Source: an uncultured Micrococcales bacterium (lineage in GTDB: Bacteria; Actinomycetota; Actinomycetes; Actinomycetales; Microbacteriaceae). Taken from it: DNA of 26,331 nt. Both the position numbers and the translations under genes were made by a program. Below the pieces are notes generated by a model that worked only from the letters and a program-made list of their open reading frames with translations, did no database searches and was not told the DNA's origin. The DNA is taken from assembly GCA_903927775.1 (NCBI GenBank), contig CAIYOE010000234.1:1-26331 (forward strand). Reading direction: 5' to 3'. Below, in pieces: positions 1-7,918 of this stretch (position 1 is its first letter; each line of letters starts with the position of its first letter).

Positions 1-936
1 ATGCTTTGGGAGCACCTGTTCTGGTTCTTCGGTCACCCAGAGGTTTACATCCTTGCGCTTCCATTCTTTGGAATCGTTTCGGAGATCTTCCCGGTTTTCA
101 GCCGCAAGCCAATCTTTGGCTACAAGACCCTGGTCTACGCAACCATCGCGATCGCTGCTTTGTCGATGACCGTGTGGGCTCACCACATGTACGTAACCGG
201 CGATGTACTGCTTCCTTTCTTCGCCTTGACCACCATGCTTATCGCCGTTCCAACCGGTGTAAAGGTGTTCAACTGGATCGGTACCATGTGGCGCGGTTCG
301 GTTACCTTTGAAACCCCGATGATCTGGGCTATCGGCTTCTTGACCACCTTTATTTTCGGTGGTCTAACCGGTGTAATCTTGGCTTCGCCTGCTTTGGACT
401 TCCACTTGAGCGACAGCTACTTTGTAGTTGCGCACTTCCACTACGTGGTCTTCGGAACCGTAGTGTTCGCTATGTTCGCCGGCTTCTACTTCTGGTGGCC
501 AAAGATGACTGGCAAGATGCTGAACGAGACCCTTGGCAAGATCCACTTCTGGTTCTTGTTCATCGGCTTCCACACCACCTTCCTAATCCAGCACTGGTTG
601 GGTGTCATGGGTATGGCTCGTCGTTACTACTCGTACCTTCCAAGCGATGGCTACGGCTACCTGAACTTGATCTCTAGCGCGGGAACTATTTTGTTAGCGC
701 TTTCGATGGTGCCATTCTTGTGGAACGTTTACATCACCGCCCGCAAGGGAGCAAAGGTGACCGTGAATGACCCTTGGGGCTACGGACGCTCGTTGGAGTG
801 GGCAACTGCGAGTCCTTTCCCACGCCACAACTTCACGTCGATTCCTCGCGTTCGTTCAGAATCGCCTGCATTCGACTTGAACCACCCAGAATTCGCTGCT
901 CCAGAGGCTCAGCCAGCTGAGTCGGTAAAGGCATAA
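1..936 (+). CDS. ctaD: Cytochrome c oxidase subunit I, C-terminal part (5' end outside window)
   Basis: Catalytic subunit of the aa3-type oxidase, reducing O2 to water in the cytoplasmic membrane. Roughly the first 250 residues lie beyond the left edge, so the ATG at position 1 is an internal methionine. Visible ligands, numbered from that Met: HPEVY at 12-16 (CuB His and the cross-linked Tyr), the CuB His pair at 61-62, K-channel Lys at 88 (TGVKVFNW), and HFHY at 145-148 with the high-spin heme a3 ligand H145 and heme a ligand H147. All active-site residues in this half are intact. It is followed after 4 bp by ctaF, so the two are cotranscribed; ctaC probably precedes it outside the window. 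Identity is certain from the motifs. Confidence 0.98.
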   Translation: MLWEHLFWFFGHPEVYILALPFFGIVSEIFPVFSRKPIFGYKTLVYATIAIAALSMTVWAHHMYVTGDVLLPFFALTTMLIAVPTGVKVFNWIGTMWRGSVTFETPMIWAIGFLTTFIFGGLTGVILASPALDFHLSDSYFVVAHFHYVVFGTVVFAMFAGFYFWWPKMTGKMLNETLGKIHFWFLFIGFHTTFLIQHWLGVMGMARRYYSYLPSDGYGYLNLISSAGTILLALSMVPFLWNVYITARKGAKVTVNDPWGYGRSLEWATASPFPRHNFTSIPRVRSESPAFDLNHPEFAAPEAQPAESVKA

Positions 937-940
937 ACCC

Positions 941-1378
941 ATGAAGACTAACGCTCGCCTGTTTCTCCTGCTTACTGTTTTTTACGCGCTAGACGCGGCA
1001 GCTTACGGTATTTGGAGCTACAACTCTTCTACCGCGGCGCTGCCTTTCGGTACCAAGCACATCGAGTGGATTGGAACCGCCGCTATCGGCATGCTGGTTT
1101 TCCTAAGTGGTTTCATTTACTTCTACATTCGCAGCACCGACAAGACAGTTGGTCCGCGCCCAGAAGACAACCTGAACGCCAACATCGAAGACGGCGACGC
1201 CGAGATGGGCTTCTACAGCCCATGGAGCTGGTGGCCATTGGCAATCGGCATCTTTGCTTCGATGGTTTTTGCTTCGTTGGCTGTTGGATGGTGGCTTACC
1301 TTCATCGGTGTCCCACTGGCTCTGGTCGCTGTAATCGGTCTTGTGTTCGAGTACAGCAGGGGACAGCACGCCCACTAA
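941..1378 (+). CDS. ctaF: Cytochrome c oxidase subunit IV, actinobacterial type
   Basis: A 145-residue membrane protein with four hydrophobic helices (about 5-27, 40-63, 94-115, 116-135) and an acidic loop between helices 2 and 3, matching the small actinobacterial oxidase subunit CtaF. It starts 4 bp after the ctaD stop, with an AAAGG ribosome-binding sequence inside the end of ctaD. Position directly after ctaD is the usual actinobacterial order. CtaF is a structural subunit of the aa3 oxidase and contacts the bc1 complex in the III2IV2 supercomplex of mycobacteria and corynebacteria (family knowledge). A strong terminator follows at 1390. Confidence 0.93.
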   Translation: MKTNARLFLLLTVFYALDAAAYGIWSYNSSTAALPFGTKHIEWIGTAAIGMLVFLSGFIYFYIRSTDKTVGPRPEDNLNANIEDGDAEMGFYSPWSWWPLAIGIFASMVFASLAVGWWLTFIGVPLALVAVIGLVFEYSRGQHAH

Positions 1379-1389
1379 GTACCTATCAG

Positions 1390-1424
1390 AATAGGGCTCA
1401 CCTTTGGGTGGGTCCTATTTTTTT
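1390..1424 (+). terminator. Rho-independent terminator after ctaF
   Basis: A stem of about 13 bp (arm AATAGGGCTCACC, loop TTTG, arm with two G-T wobbles ending CCTATT) runs straight into seven T residues. It lies 11 bp after the ctaF stop and should end the ctaD-ctaF transcript. Confidence 0.9.
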
Positions 1425-1521
1425 GCCCGGGTCTAATGTCAGTGGCGGTTGCTAACGTTGGTTCGAGGTTCATGGTGTGGGTGGATTCGTTCGCAGTTCT
1501 ATTTTTATCCGGGGAGAGTCG

Positions 1522-1794
1522 ATGCATTCACTGTGGTTGCAGTTGACTCACGAATTTGATCGAGTCAGGCCAATAGCTCAAGCACTTGTCTATTTGGAGA
1601 TTCTTCGGGCGTTTTATGTCGCAGGCAGGAGTCGAGGTGAGGCAAAGGCAGTGGACTCGGGTTTCCAGATCAGCGATGCCGAGTTTGAGCGCCGGCACGG
1701 GAATGCTGGGTGGTTCGAGAACGACAAGCCGCCGGTAAAGCGTTCGCGCTTTCAGAGGATCATGCTCTGGTTCGGCTTTGAACTAGACGAATAA
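1522..1794 (+). CDS. Small hypothetical protein between ctaF and qcrB
   Basis: An unrecognised 90-residue ORF. The ATG at 1522 was chosen because GGGGAG (1511-1516) lies 5 bp upstream; an in-frame ATG at 1477 has no such site. The protein is rich in Arg, Phe and Trp with no clear membrane segment. A helical N-terminal half is followed by a charged C-terminal half (an ERRHGNAGWF stretch, then an acidic end). It sits between two terminators (1390-1424 and 1846-1892), so it is its own transcription unit, which with the good ribosome-binding site argues for a real gene. A TATTTT box at 1500-1505 could be a -10. No family can be named. Confidence 0.55.
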   Translation: MHSLWLQLTHEFDRVRPIAQALVYLEILRAFYVAGRSRGEAKAVDSGFQISDAEFERRHGNAGWFENDKPPVKRSRFQRIMLWFGFELDE

Positions 1795-1845
1795 ACTTGG
1801 TGTCCGGTTAGTCCGTAAGTCCTGGGGGAGAGGCTGGGTGGGACA

Positions 1846-1892
1846 TCAAAAAAGAAGAGGGTCGGCAAAAGGCCGACCCTCTTCCATTTTTT
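1846..1892. terminator. Bidirectional terminator between the 1522 ORF and qcrB
   Basis: A perfect 13-bp stem (GAAGAGGGTCGGC at 1854-1866 and its complement at 1872-1884, 5-nt loop) is flanked by an A-run on the left and a T-run on the right. It can therefore terminate transcription from both converging genes. The qcrB stop is 5 bp beyond it. Confidence 0.92.
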
Positions 1893-1896
1893 GAAC

Positions 1897-3531
1897 TTAG
1901 ACTAGAGCCTTTGTTTCAACATGTTCCACTGCATCGAGCTCGGGGTGTGCCGACGCTAGTTCCGATGCTGAAACCGGAGAGACGCGATCTTCGAAGAAGA
2001 AGCGGCTTAGGGCGGCACGCGCACGAGCTCCCAAGGTGATTTTGCCCTGGGCGTTCGGGCGAGCAACGTCTGGCTTGTGGTCGATGAAGTCCACCAGCTT
2101 GTACATCTCGTACTCGTCTAGCGGCTCATGAATTTCTAGGTACTCACCGTGAGGCAAGCGCACGATTCGACCAGTTTCACGTCCGTGTAGCACGATTTCG
2201 CGGTCCTTGCGCTGCAAACTGAGGCAAACCCGCTTGGTGATAAAGAACGCGATAATCGGTAGAACGATCAACGAGATCTGCATCGTGGTTAAGACGTGGT
2301 TCAAGCTCAGAGCGAAGTGAGTGGCGATTAGGTCGGTGCTGGCACCTGCCCACAGAACCGCGTAGAAGGTCATTCCAGCTGCACCGATTGCGGTACGGGT
2401 AGGAGCGTTTCTTGGGCGGTCCAAAACGTGGTGTTCACGCTTGTCTCCGGTAACCCAGGCCTCGAAGAATGGGTAGGCAGCTACCAAAACCAAAAGCAGG
2501 ATTAGCACGATCATCGGAAGCAAGATGTTCCATGACCAGGTGTAGTTTCCGGTAGTGACCTCTAGGTGGCTTGGAGCCAAACGAAGAGCGCCGTCGGCCC
2601 ATCCGATGTACCAGTCAGGCTGAGTTCCCGCGGACACCGGCGATGGGTCGTATCCGCCGTAGAGCCAAATCGGGTTGATGGTCACGGTTGCGGCAACCAG
2701 CATCAGCACGCCAAAGACTAGGAAGAAGAATCCGCCTGCCTTTGCAACGTAAACCGGCATCAGTGGGTAGCCGACAACATTGTCGTCGCGGCGTCCTGGG
2801 CCCGAGTAGTGAGTGTGCTTGTGGATTACCACCATGAATAGGTGGATGACAATGAAGATCAAGATGAATGCCGGAATCAACAGGATGTGAAGTCCGTACA
2901 GACGCGCTACGATCTGGTGTCCTGGGAACTCTCCGCCGAAAAGCATCGACGAAACGTAGGCGCCGATGACTGGTAGGCCCTTGATCATTCCATCGATGAT
3001 TCGAAGACCATTGCCCGAAAGCAGGTCATCTGGAAGCGAGTAGCCGGTGAATCCACCAGCCATCGCTAGTACGAACAGTGCGAAACCGACTACCCAGTTG
3101 ATTTCACGTGGCTTACGGAAGGCTCCGGTGAAGAACACGCGCATCATGTGAAGACCAGCGGCAGCAACGAACAGCAGCGCTGCCCAGTGGTGTAGCTCGC
3201 GCATCAGAAGACCGCCACGAACCTCAAATGAGATGTCTAGAGCCGACTTGTAGGCGATCGACATCTCGGCACCCTTTAGCGGTCCGTAAACGCCGTCGTA
3301 GATGACGTTGGTCATGGCAGGCTGGAAGAAAAAGGTGAGGAAGGTTCCGCTCAGCAACAACACTAGGAAGCTATAAAGTGCTACCTCACCCAGCATGAAC
3401 GACCAGTGGTCGGGGAAGATCTTGCGGCCGAACTCCTTCAGTATGCCACCCACACCAACGCGTTCGTCGAGGTAGTTGGCGGTTCCAGCTAGGAATCCAC
3501 CCTTTTGTGCGGTGCTAGTTGCATTACTCAT
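1897..3531 (-). CDS. qcrB: Cytochrome bc1 complex cytochrome b subunit
   Basis: A 544-residue membrane subunit that oxidises menaquinol and passes electrons to the Rieske protein and diheme QcrC. Heme b ligands visible are H114/H128 in helix B (HHWAALL...GLHMM) and H215/H230 in helix D; the 15-residue spacing in helix D is of the b6/actinobacterial kind. The Qo-site motif appears as PDWY at 305-308. About eight hydrophobic helices are followed by a long cytoplasmic C-terminal extension (about 430-544), as in actinobacterial QcrB. The ATG overlaps the qcrA stop as ATGA, so translation is coupled. It is the last gene of ctaE-qcrC-qcrA-qcrB. Confidence 0.97.
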   Translation of the reverse strand: MSNATSTAQKGGFLAGTANYLDERVGVGGILKEFGRKIFPDHWSFMLGEVALYSFLVLLLSGTFLTFFFQPAMTNVIYDGVYGPLKGAEMSIAYKSALDISFEVRGGLLMRELHHWAALLFVAAAGLHMMRVFFTGAFRKPREINWVVGFALFVLAMAGGFTGYSLPDDLLSGNGLRIIDGMIKGLPVIGAYVSSMLFGGEFPGHQIVARLYGLHILLIPAFILIFIVIHLFMVVIHKHTHYSGPGRRDDNVVGYPLMPVYVAKAGGFFFLVFGVLMLVAATVTINPIWLYGGYDPSPVSAGTQPDWYIGWADGALRLAPSHLEVTTGNYTWSWNILLPMIVLILLLVLVAAYPFFEAWVTGDKREHHVLDRPRNAPTRTAIGAAGMTFYAVLWAGASTDLIATHFALSLNHVLTTMQISLIVLPIIAFFITKRVCLSLQRKDREIVLHGRETGRIVRLPHGEYLEIHEPLDEYEMYKLVDFIDHKPDVARPNAQGKITLGARARAALSRFFFEDRVSPVSASELASAHPELDAVEHVETKALV

Positions 3532-4598
3532 TTAGCGGTACGCTCCCAGAAGCTAGGGCCAACAGGCTCACTAAAGTCGCCCTTGGCGACCAGGTAGCCC
3601 TCGGCGTCGACAGTGATCTGAAGTTGAGGCAATGGACGGGTTGCTGGGCCAAAGATTACAGCGCAGTCATTCGCTAAGTCGAATGTGCTCTGGTGGCATG
3701 GGCACAGTAGGTGGTGAGTGTGCTGCTCGTAAAGAGCAACAGGGCAACCAACGTGGGTACAAATCTTGCTGTAGGCAACGATTCCGTTGTATCCCCAGTC
3801 GAGTTCCTTCTGGCTATTGATCTGGGCCGGGTCAACACGAACCAAGAGCACTGCTGCCTTGGCCTTTTGCTCTAGGTAGTCATCCTTGTGAGCGCCATCT
3901 GGCATTAGTCCCTCGGGGATCACGTGGAAAACCGAACCGATTGTTAGGTCTGCCGCCTTGATGGGGGTTCCAGTTGGGTCGAGCGCCAAACGAGTTCCTG
4001 CGGTCCACATGGTGTGGCGAAGTGTTCCCTGAGGGTTGGGGTCGGTGGTCATGTCCTTGAACAGAACTAGTGCGGGCAGTGGGAACATAGCCAATGCACC
4101 ATACAGGCTGCGACGAATCAGCTTACGGCGGCTAAAACCAGACTCCGAGTTTGCCAGGCTGACGATCTCTACGGCACGAGCACGAACATCCTCGGCTCCG
4201 CGAGTCTGGTGACGAGGCTCAGCGACCTCTGCATCCGGCATCAAAGTCTTAGCCCAGTGCACAGCACCAAAGCCGATTCCAAATAGGCCAAGTGCGATAC
4301 CCAGGCCCATAAAGAAGGTGTTGTTGTGAACTGTTCCCAAGTCGCTACTGATTGGGAAAGCAAAGTAAGCAACGATCGAGCCGACGCTGCCCACGGCGCT
4401 GGCCATGAACCAGTAGAACACCTGACGAGCTGCGCGGTTCTCGTGCTTGACACTCTTATCGGTCATGCGCACGCGGTGAGGCTCCAGACCAGGGTCTGGA
4501 ATCTTATCTGCGGTAACTACAGCTAGGCCTGAGTTGTAGTCGTGCTCAAAACCCTCTGAGTCGTGCGAGGCAGGCACTAAGCCCTTCTGGTCACTCAC
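3528..4598 (-). CDS. qcrA: Rieske iron-sulfur subunit of cytochrome bc1
   Basis: A 356-residue protein. The 2Fe-2S site is complete: CTHVGC (C280, H282, disulfide C285) and CPCH (C299, disulfide C301, H302). The actinobacterial form has three membrane helices, seen here at about 60-82, 94-115 and 163-181; an arginine-rich SRRKLIRR stretch just before the third resembles a Tat signal. The start is GTG, with AAAGGGAG 7 bp upstream. It overlaps qcrB by 4 bp and lies 48 bp after qcrC. It carries electrons from quinol at QcrB to QcrC. The tatA and tatC genes needed for the folded cluster domain are in this same window. Confidence 0.97.
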   Translation of the reverse strand: MSDQKGLVPASHDSEGFEHDYNSGLAVVTADKIPDPGLEPHRVRMTDKSVKHENRAARQVFYWFMASAVGSVGSIVAYFAFPISSDLGTVHNNTFFMGLGIALGLFGIGFGAVHWAKTLMPDAEVAEPRHQTRGAEDVRARAVEIVSLANSESGFSRRKLIRRSLYGALAMFPLPALVLFKDMTTDPNPQGTLRHTMWTAGTRLALDPTGTPIKAADLTIGSVFHVIPEGLMPDGAHKDDYLEQKAKAAVLLVRVDPAQINSQKELDWGYNGIVAYSKICTHVGCPVALYEQHTHHLLCPCHQSTFDLANDCAVIFGPATRPLPQLQITVDAEGYLVAKGDFSEPVGPSFWERTAK

Positions 4599-4646
4599 TG
4601 TGATGCTCCCTTTGTTTTCTAAAAGTCATTTGCGCGCTTGGGCAAA

Positions 4647-5447
4647 CTAGTTGCTCTTAGCACCCAACCAAACGGTGATGGCAATGATTCCACCGAGAAC
4701 AGCAACCCAAACAAATAGGCCTTCTGCTACAGGACCAAGGTTGTCTAGGCTCAAGCCACCCACCGAAGGGTGCTGCTGAAGGTAAACCAGGTAGGTAATG
4801 ATGTCTTTTTTGTCCTTAGGGGACAGGTTGGCATCGTTAAACACCGGCATGTTCTGAGGGCCGGTCAACATGGCCTCGTACATCTCTTTCGCGCCTGTGT
4901 CGGTAAGTGCAGGGGCGTATTTACCCTGGGTAAGTGCTCCACCCGCACCAGCAGCGTTGTGGCACATGGCACAGTTGGTTCGGAAAAGTTGCCCTCCGCG
5001 GGTCAGGTCACCGTTGTTGGCAACCATTGCGTCGGTTGGGATAGCAGGGCCGGGAGCCAGAGACGCCACATAAGCCGCCATCGCAGCGATCTCTTTGTCG
5101 TTAAAAACTGCGGCCTTAGCCTGAATCTGAGGCCCCGAAGCCTGAGCTGGCATACGACCCGACGAAACCTGGAAGTCAACAGACGCAGCACCAACGCCGA
5201 TCAGCGTAGGAGCGTTCTTGGTGCCTTCGGCGTTCTTACCATGGCAGGATGCACAGTTTGCCAAGAAAAGCTTGTGGCCTAGGTCGATTTGCGACTGCGA
5301 AGCCACGGTTGGGTCTTGTTGTGCCTTTACCGCGGTGGTTGCTGCAGCATATCCACCACCGGTGACCAAAAGACCGGCCGCGATGACGAGTGCCGCCGCA
5401 AAAGGGCGACGACGAGAAAACATGGACTTGCGGTTCAACGATGCCAT
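4647..5447 (-). CDS. qcrC: Diheme cytochrome c subunit of the bc1 complex
   Basis: A 266-residue protein with two heme c sites, CASCH (65-69) and CAMCH (159-163), each in its own cytochrome c domain. An N-terminal hydrophobic signal/anchor (about 15-37) follows an Arg-rich start, and a C-terminal membrane helix lies at about 243-260. This diheme form, with no separate soluble cytochrome c, is typical of actinobacteria and delivers electrons directly to the aa3 oxidase in the supercomplex. It lies 25 bp downstream of ctaE. A GGAG sequence precedes the ATG at a rather long distance. Confidence 0.96.
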   Translation of the reverse strand: MASLNRKSMFSRRRPFAAALVIAAGLLVTGGGYAAATTAVKAQQDPTVASQSQIDLGHKLFLANCASCHGKNAEGTKNAPTLIGVGAASVDFQVSSGRMPAQASGPQIQAKAAVFNDKEIAAMAAYVASLAPGPAIPTDAMVANNGDLTRGGQLFRTNCAMCHNAAGAGGALTQGKYAPALTDTGAKEMYEAMLTGPQNMPVFNDANLSPKDKKDIITYLVYLQQHPSVGGLSLDNLGPVAEGLFVWVAVLGGIIAITVWLGAKSN

Positions 5448-5472
5448 TTCTTGATTGCTCCGAATCGTTTTT

Positions 5473-6102
5473 TTATTTCAAGACGTAGATGATGAGGAAG
5501 AGGCCAATCCAAACCACGTCCACAAAGTGCCAGTAGTAAGAAACCACGATTGCGCCGGTTGCTTCGTAGTGGCCGAACTTCTTGGCTGCAAAGCTTCGCC
5601 CAATGATGATGAGGAAGGCGATTAGACCGCCGGTCACGTGAAGTGCGTGGAACCCGGTGGTTAGGTAGAACGCGCTGCCGTAGGAGTCGCTGTTTAGCAT
5701 GACACCCTCTTGTGAAATCAAGTTGGTGTACTCCCAAACCTGGCCGGAAACGAAGATCGCTCCCAGCACGTAGGAAATAAAGAACCATTCGACCATTCCC
5801 CATTTGGTCGGAGACCAACCGGTGGAACGAGGCTGCATGCGCTCTGCAGCGAAAACACCGAACTGCGCTGTGAAAGAAGATGAAACCAGAATCAACGTGT
5901 TGATAAGCGCAAAAGTTACGTTCAACTTCGCGGTCTGGCCGTGCCATAGTTCCGGTGAGTTGGCGCGGAGGCTGAAGTACATTGCGAAGAGACCTGCAAA
6001 GAACATCACCTCGCTACCGAGCCAAACAATTGTTCCAACCGCGGTCGAATTAGGTCGGTTAATGACGGGAGCAGAATGCTGCGACACTGGCATAGAAGTC
6101 AT
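5473..6102 (-). CDS. ctaE: Cytochrome c oxidase subunit III
   Basis: A 209-residue protein of the heme-copper oxidase subunit III family with five predicted helices, the short form lacking the first two helices of mitochondrial COX3. The conserved membrane Glu is E31 (LGSEVMFF), and the ending VDVVWIGLF is characteristic. It is first in the operon ctaE-qcrC-qcrA-qcrB, an order conserved in actinobacteria, where trpD commonly lies divergently beside it as here. The ATG at 6102 is exactly 7 nt after a TATGCT box, suggesting a leaderless mRNA. Confidence 0.96.
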   Translation of the reverse strand: MTSMPVSQHSAPVINRPNSTAVGTIVWLGSEVMFFAGLFAMYFSLRANSPELWHGQTAKLNVTFALINTLILVSSSFTAQFGVFAAERMQPRSTGWSPTKWGMVEWFFISYVLGAIFVSGQVWEYTNLISQEGVMLNSDSYGSAFYLTTGFHALHVTGGLIAFLIIIGRSFAAKKFGHYEATGAIVVSYYWHFVDVVWIGLFLIIYVLK

Positions 6103-6108
6103 GCTTTA

Positions 6109-6114
6109 AGCATA
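6109..6114 (-). promoter_or_regulatory. -10 box of the ctaE-qcrCAB operon (leaderless)
   Basis: TATGCT on the minus strand ends 7 nt before the A of the ctaE ATG, placing the transcription start on the start codon. There is no ribosome-binding sequence. The box is partly inside the 13-bp palindrome ATGCTTTAAGCAT (6101-6113). No convincing -35 was seen. Confidence 0.55.
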
Positions 6115-6238
6115 ACGCTCGGGTAACGATCAATGCCCGCTTTCGTGGCTGAAATCGCCAAAACACACAGTCGTTTTAAGTTTTGGAGTCCAGAGCCAAT
6201 CACCCTGGGGGAGCACGTATTAGCGCCCTAGCCTGCCC

Positions 6239-6244
6239 TAAACT
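6239..6244 (+). promoter_or_regulatory. -10 box of trpD (leaderless)
   Basis: TAAACT ends 7 nt before the trpD ATG, and no ribosome-binding sequence lies upstream. This fits a leaderless transcript starting at the A of the ATG. The -35 region is unclear. Confidence 0.55.
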
Positions 6245-6250
6245 TTTGCT

Positions 6251-7315
6251 ATGAACGCACCTCTATCTTGGCCACTCATTTTGGGCCGTTTGCTCGAAAA
6301 AACGGCCTTGGACCGAGCGTCCGCCAGTTGGGCCATGGGCCAAATCATGGCAGGAGACGCCACCGAGGCGCAGGTGGGCGCCTTCATGATCGCACTTCGT
6401 GCCAAGGGCGAGAGCGTGGATGAGTTGGCAGGTCTGGTAGACGTAATGCTCGAGCGCTCTGTGATGCTCGACACTGGCAATGATGCGGTGGATATTGTTG
6501 GAACCGGCGGCGACCTAGTGGGAACCGTGAACATCTCATCGATGGCCAGTGTTTTGACTTCTGCTGCGGGTGTTCCTGTGATGAAACACGGAAGTCGATC
6601 AGCTTCGGGCAAGACCGGTTCCTCCGAGATGTTAGAGGTCTTGGGCATTCGCCTAGACCTGTCTCCCGAGAAGGTAGCCGACGTTTTTCGTCAGGTCGGC
6701 GTGACGTTTTTCTTCGCCCCGGTTTTCCACCCTGCCATGCGCCATGTAGCACCGATTCGTAAGCAACTCGGGGTTCCAACCACCTTCAACTTTCTTGGTC
6801 CGTTAGCAAATCCGGCTCAGCCAATAGCAACCAGCCTGGGAGTTGCCAACGCGAGCATCGCCCCGCTCATGGCAGCCGAAATGGCGGCCCGCGGGCGAAC
6901 CGCTCTGGTTTTTAGGGGCAACGACGGCCTGGACGAGCTGACCACCACCGACGACAGCCAGATTTGGCAGGTTAGCGGGGGAGAGGTGACCCGGTTTGTC
7001 TTGGACCCACGTAGGTTCGGCCTAGCTCGAGCCCAGCGCGAGCAGTTGATTGGCGCGGATCCTCACCACAACGCCCAGGTGGCGCGCGATTTGTTCGACA
7101 ACATCACCGATGGCAACCTCGGTGCGATTCGCGACATCGTGGTTTTGAACGCCGCCGCAGGAGTGGTCACCTATGAACTTGCCAAAGATTCAACCCGCAG
7201 CGATGTTGACCTGGACTTGCGTTTCGAAGGCGCCGTGGAGCGTGTGACTCGCGCTCTGGAATCTGGTGCGGCACGGGCCAAACTGTCGCAGTGGATTGCT
7301 GCCACGCAGGCCTAA
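6251..7315 (+). CDS. trpD: Anthranilate phosphoribosyltransferase
   Basis: A 354-residue enzyme joining anthranilate and phosphoribosyl pyrophosphate in tryptophan synthesis. An N-terminal helical domain (about 1-75) is followed by the PRPP-binding GTGGD at 84-88 (with the NISSMAS stretch) and the KHGSRSASGKTGSS loop from 112. The acidic metal-site segment DGLDELTTT follows further on. Length is normal for the family. It is a single-gene unit away from other trp genes, divergent from ctaE, an arrangement also found in mycobacteria. It converges on the NUDIX gene with 88 bp between and no obvious terminator. Confidence 0.96.
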   Translation: MNAPLSWPLILGRLLEKTALDRASASWAMGQIMAGDATEAQVGAFMIALRAKGESVDELAGLVDVMLERSVMLDTGNDAVDIVGTGGDLVGTVNISSMASVLTSAAGVPVMKHGSRSASGKTGSSEMLEVLGIRLDLSPEKVADVFRQVGVTFFFAPVFHPAMRHVAPIRKQLGVPTTFNFLGPLANPAQPIATSLGVANASIAPLMAAEMAARGRTALVFRGNDGLDELTTTDDSQIWQVSGGEVTRFVLDPRRFGLARAQREQLIGADPHHNAQVARDLFDNITDGNLGAIRDIVVLNAAAGVVTYELAKDSTRSDVDLDLRFEGAVERVTRALESGAARAKLSQWIAATQA

Positions 7316-7357
7316 AAGTATCCAAACCAAAAGTGGAGAGCAAAGAGGGCCGGCCAA

Positions 7358-7399
7358 AACATTACTTGACATAATGTTCATTATCGGCAAAATGTAATG
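7358..7399. repeat. Cluster of AT-rich inverted repeats in the trpD/NUDIX gap
   Basis: Three nested palindromes are visible: AACATTA/TAATGTT (7358-7364 and 7372-7378), the perfect 14-mer ATAATGTTCATTAT (7371-7384), and CATTAC/GTAATG (7360-7365 and 7394-7399). There is no GC-rich stem with a T-run, so this is not a standard terminator. An operator or degenerate repeat is possible; function unknown. Confidence 0.45.
7363..7374 (+). repeat. 12-bp direct repeat TACTTGACATAA, copy 1
   Basis: Identical in sequence and orientation to 7907-7918. The two copies bracket the NUDIX gene almost exactly, one 29 bp past its stop and one over its start codon. A 9-bp core, TTGACATAA, occurs a third time at 7892-7900. 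Confidence 0.7.
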
Positions 7400-7403
7400 A
7401 TTA

Positions 7404-7916
7404 TCAGAAGTGGTTCTGCAGGTACTCGGCTAACCCTGGCGGGCCAACCCGCTCGCCGCTGGCAATGAGCTCCGAAACCTTCCACCAGCGCCACTCGATT
7501 ACATCGCGGTGTTCGTCTTTGGTCCAACGGCTGTTATCTATTGCAAAATCAGCTTCGACCTGGATTCGGTAAAAATGTGCGAATCCAGTTTCATAACGAC
7601 CATCGGCCCAGTCGATTCTCACCGGCAAGCTGACTTCTAGCTCTCCCAGGGCTTCCTGAGAAATCACGTAACCGGTTTCCTCATAAAGCTCTCTAACCGC
7701 GGCTTCCGCAACGGTTTCACCTGCATCGATGCCACCGCCGGGTGTGAGCCAACGAGGCGGTAGTCCAGTTCCTGGATCCCAGTGGGTCAACATGAGCAGT
7801 AACTCACCAGACGGATTGACCACAAATGCCCGAGCGGTTTCGCGGTGTTTTACGTGTTGATCGGACTCGGGATGCTCTGGAATGTGGTTGGTTGACATAA
7901 TAAAACTACTTGACAT
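7404..7916 (-). CDS. NUDIX hydrolase
   Basis: A 170-residue protein with a NUDIX box at about 61-83 (GGGIDAGE, seven residues, then RELYEETGY), the Mg-binding site for hydrolysing nucleoside diphosphates linked to another group. The last position of the box is Tyr rather than an aliphatic residue. The substrate cannot be told from sequence. Two ATGs compete: 7916, 2 bp after the upstream stop, and 7898 six codons later. Both lie in copies of the same repeat (minus strand TTATGTCAA) and neither has a ribosome-binding site; reinitiation after the YczE-like gene is likely. The 12-bp repeat bracketing the gene hints that it may have been inserted or be deletable. Confidence 0.88.
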   Translation of the reverse strand: MSSSFIMSTNHIPEHPESDQHVKHRETARAFVVNPSGELLLMLTHWDPGTGLPPRWLTPGGGIDAGETVAEAAVRELYEETGYVISQEALGELEVSLPVRIDWADGRYETGFAHFYRIQVEADFAIDNSRWTKDEHRDVIEWRWWKVSELIASGERVGPPGLAEYLQNHF

Positions 7917-7918
7917 AA
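7907..7918 (+). repeat. 12-bp direct repeat TACTTGACATAA, copy 2
   Basis: Second copy of the 7363-7374 repeat. It covers the NUDIX start codon and the 2-bp gap after the upstream gene. A partial copy (TTGACATAA, 7892-7900) lies 18 bp away and contains the alternative NUDIX start codon. Confidence 0.7.

Noticed and set aside
1-3. Taking the ATG at position 1 as the ctaD start
   Set aside because: It lies just before the HPEVY motif, deep inside subunit I; about half of the protein must precede it.
4770-5282. A 170-codon open frame on the plus strand
   Set aside because: Lies fully antisense within qcrC, whose heme motifs fix the true frame; the translation is low-complexity and has no start signal.
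5435-5947. A 170-codon minus-strand frame overlapping ctaE
   Set aside because: An out-of-frame shadow of ctaE, rich in Arg, His and Cys as expected of a wrong frame.
7366-7394. TTGACA with sequence to the right as a plus-strand promoter
   Set aside because: At 17-18 bp only AAAATG/AAATGT is found, a poor -10, and it would point antisense into the NUDIX gene.
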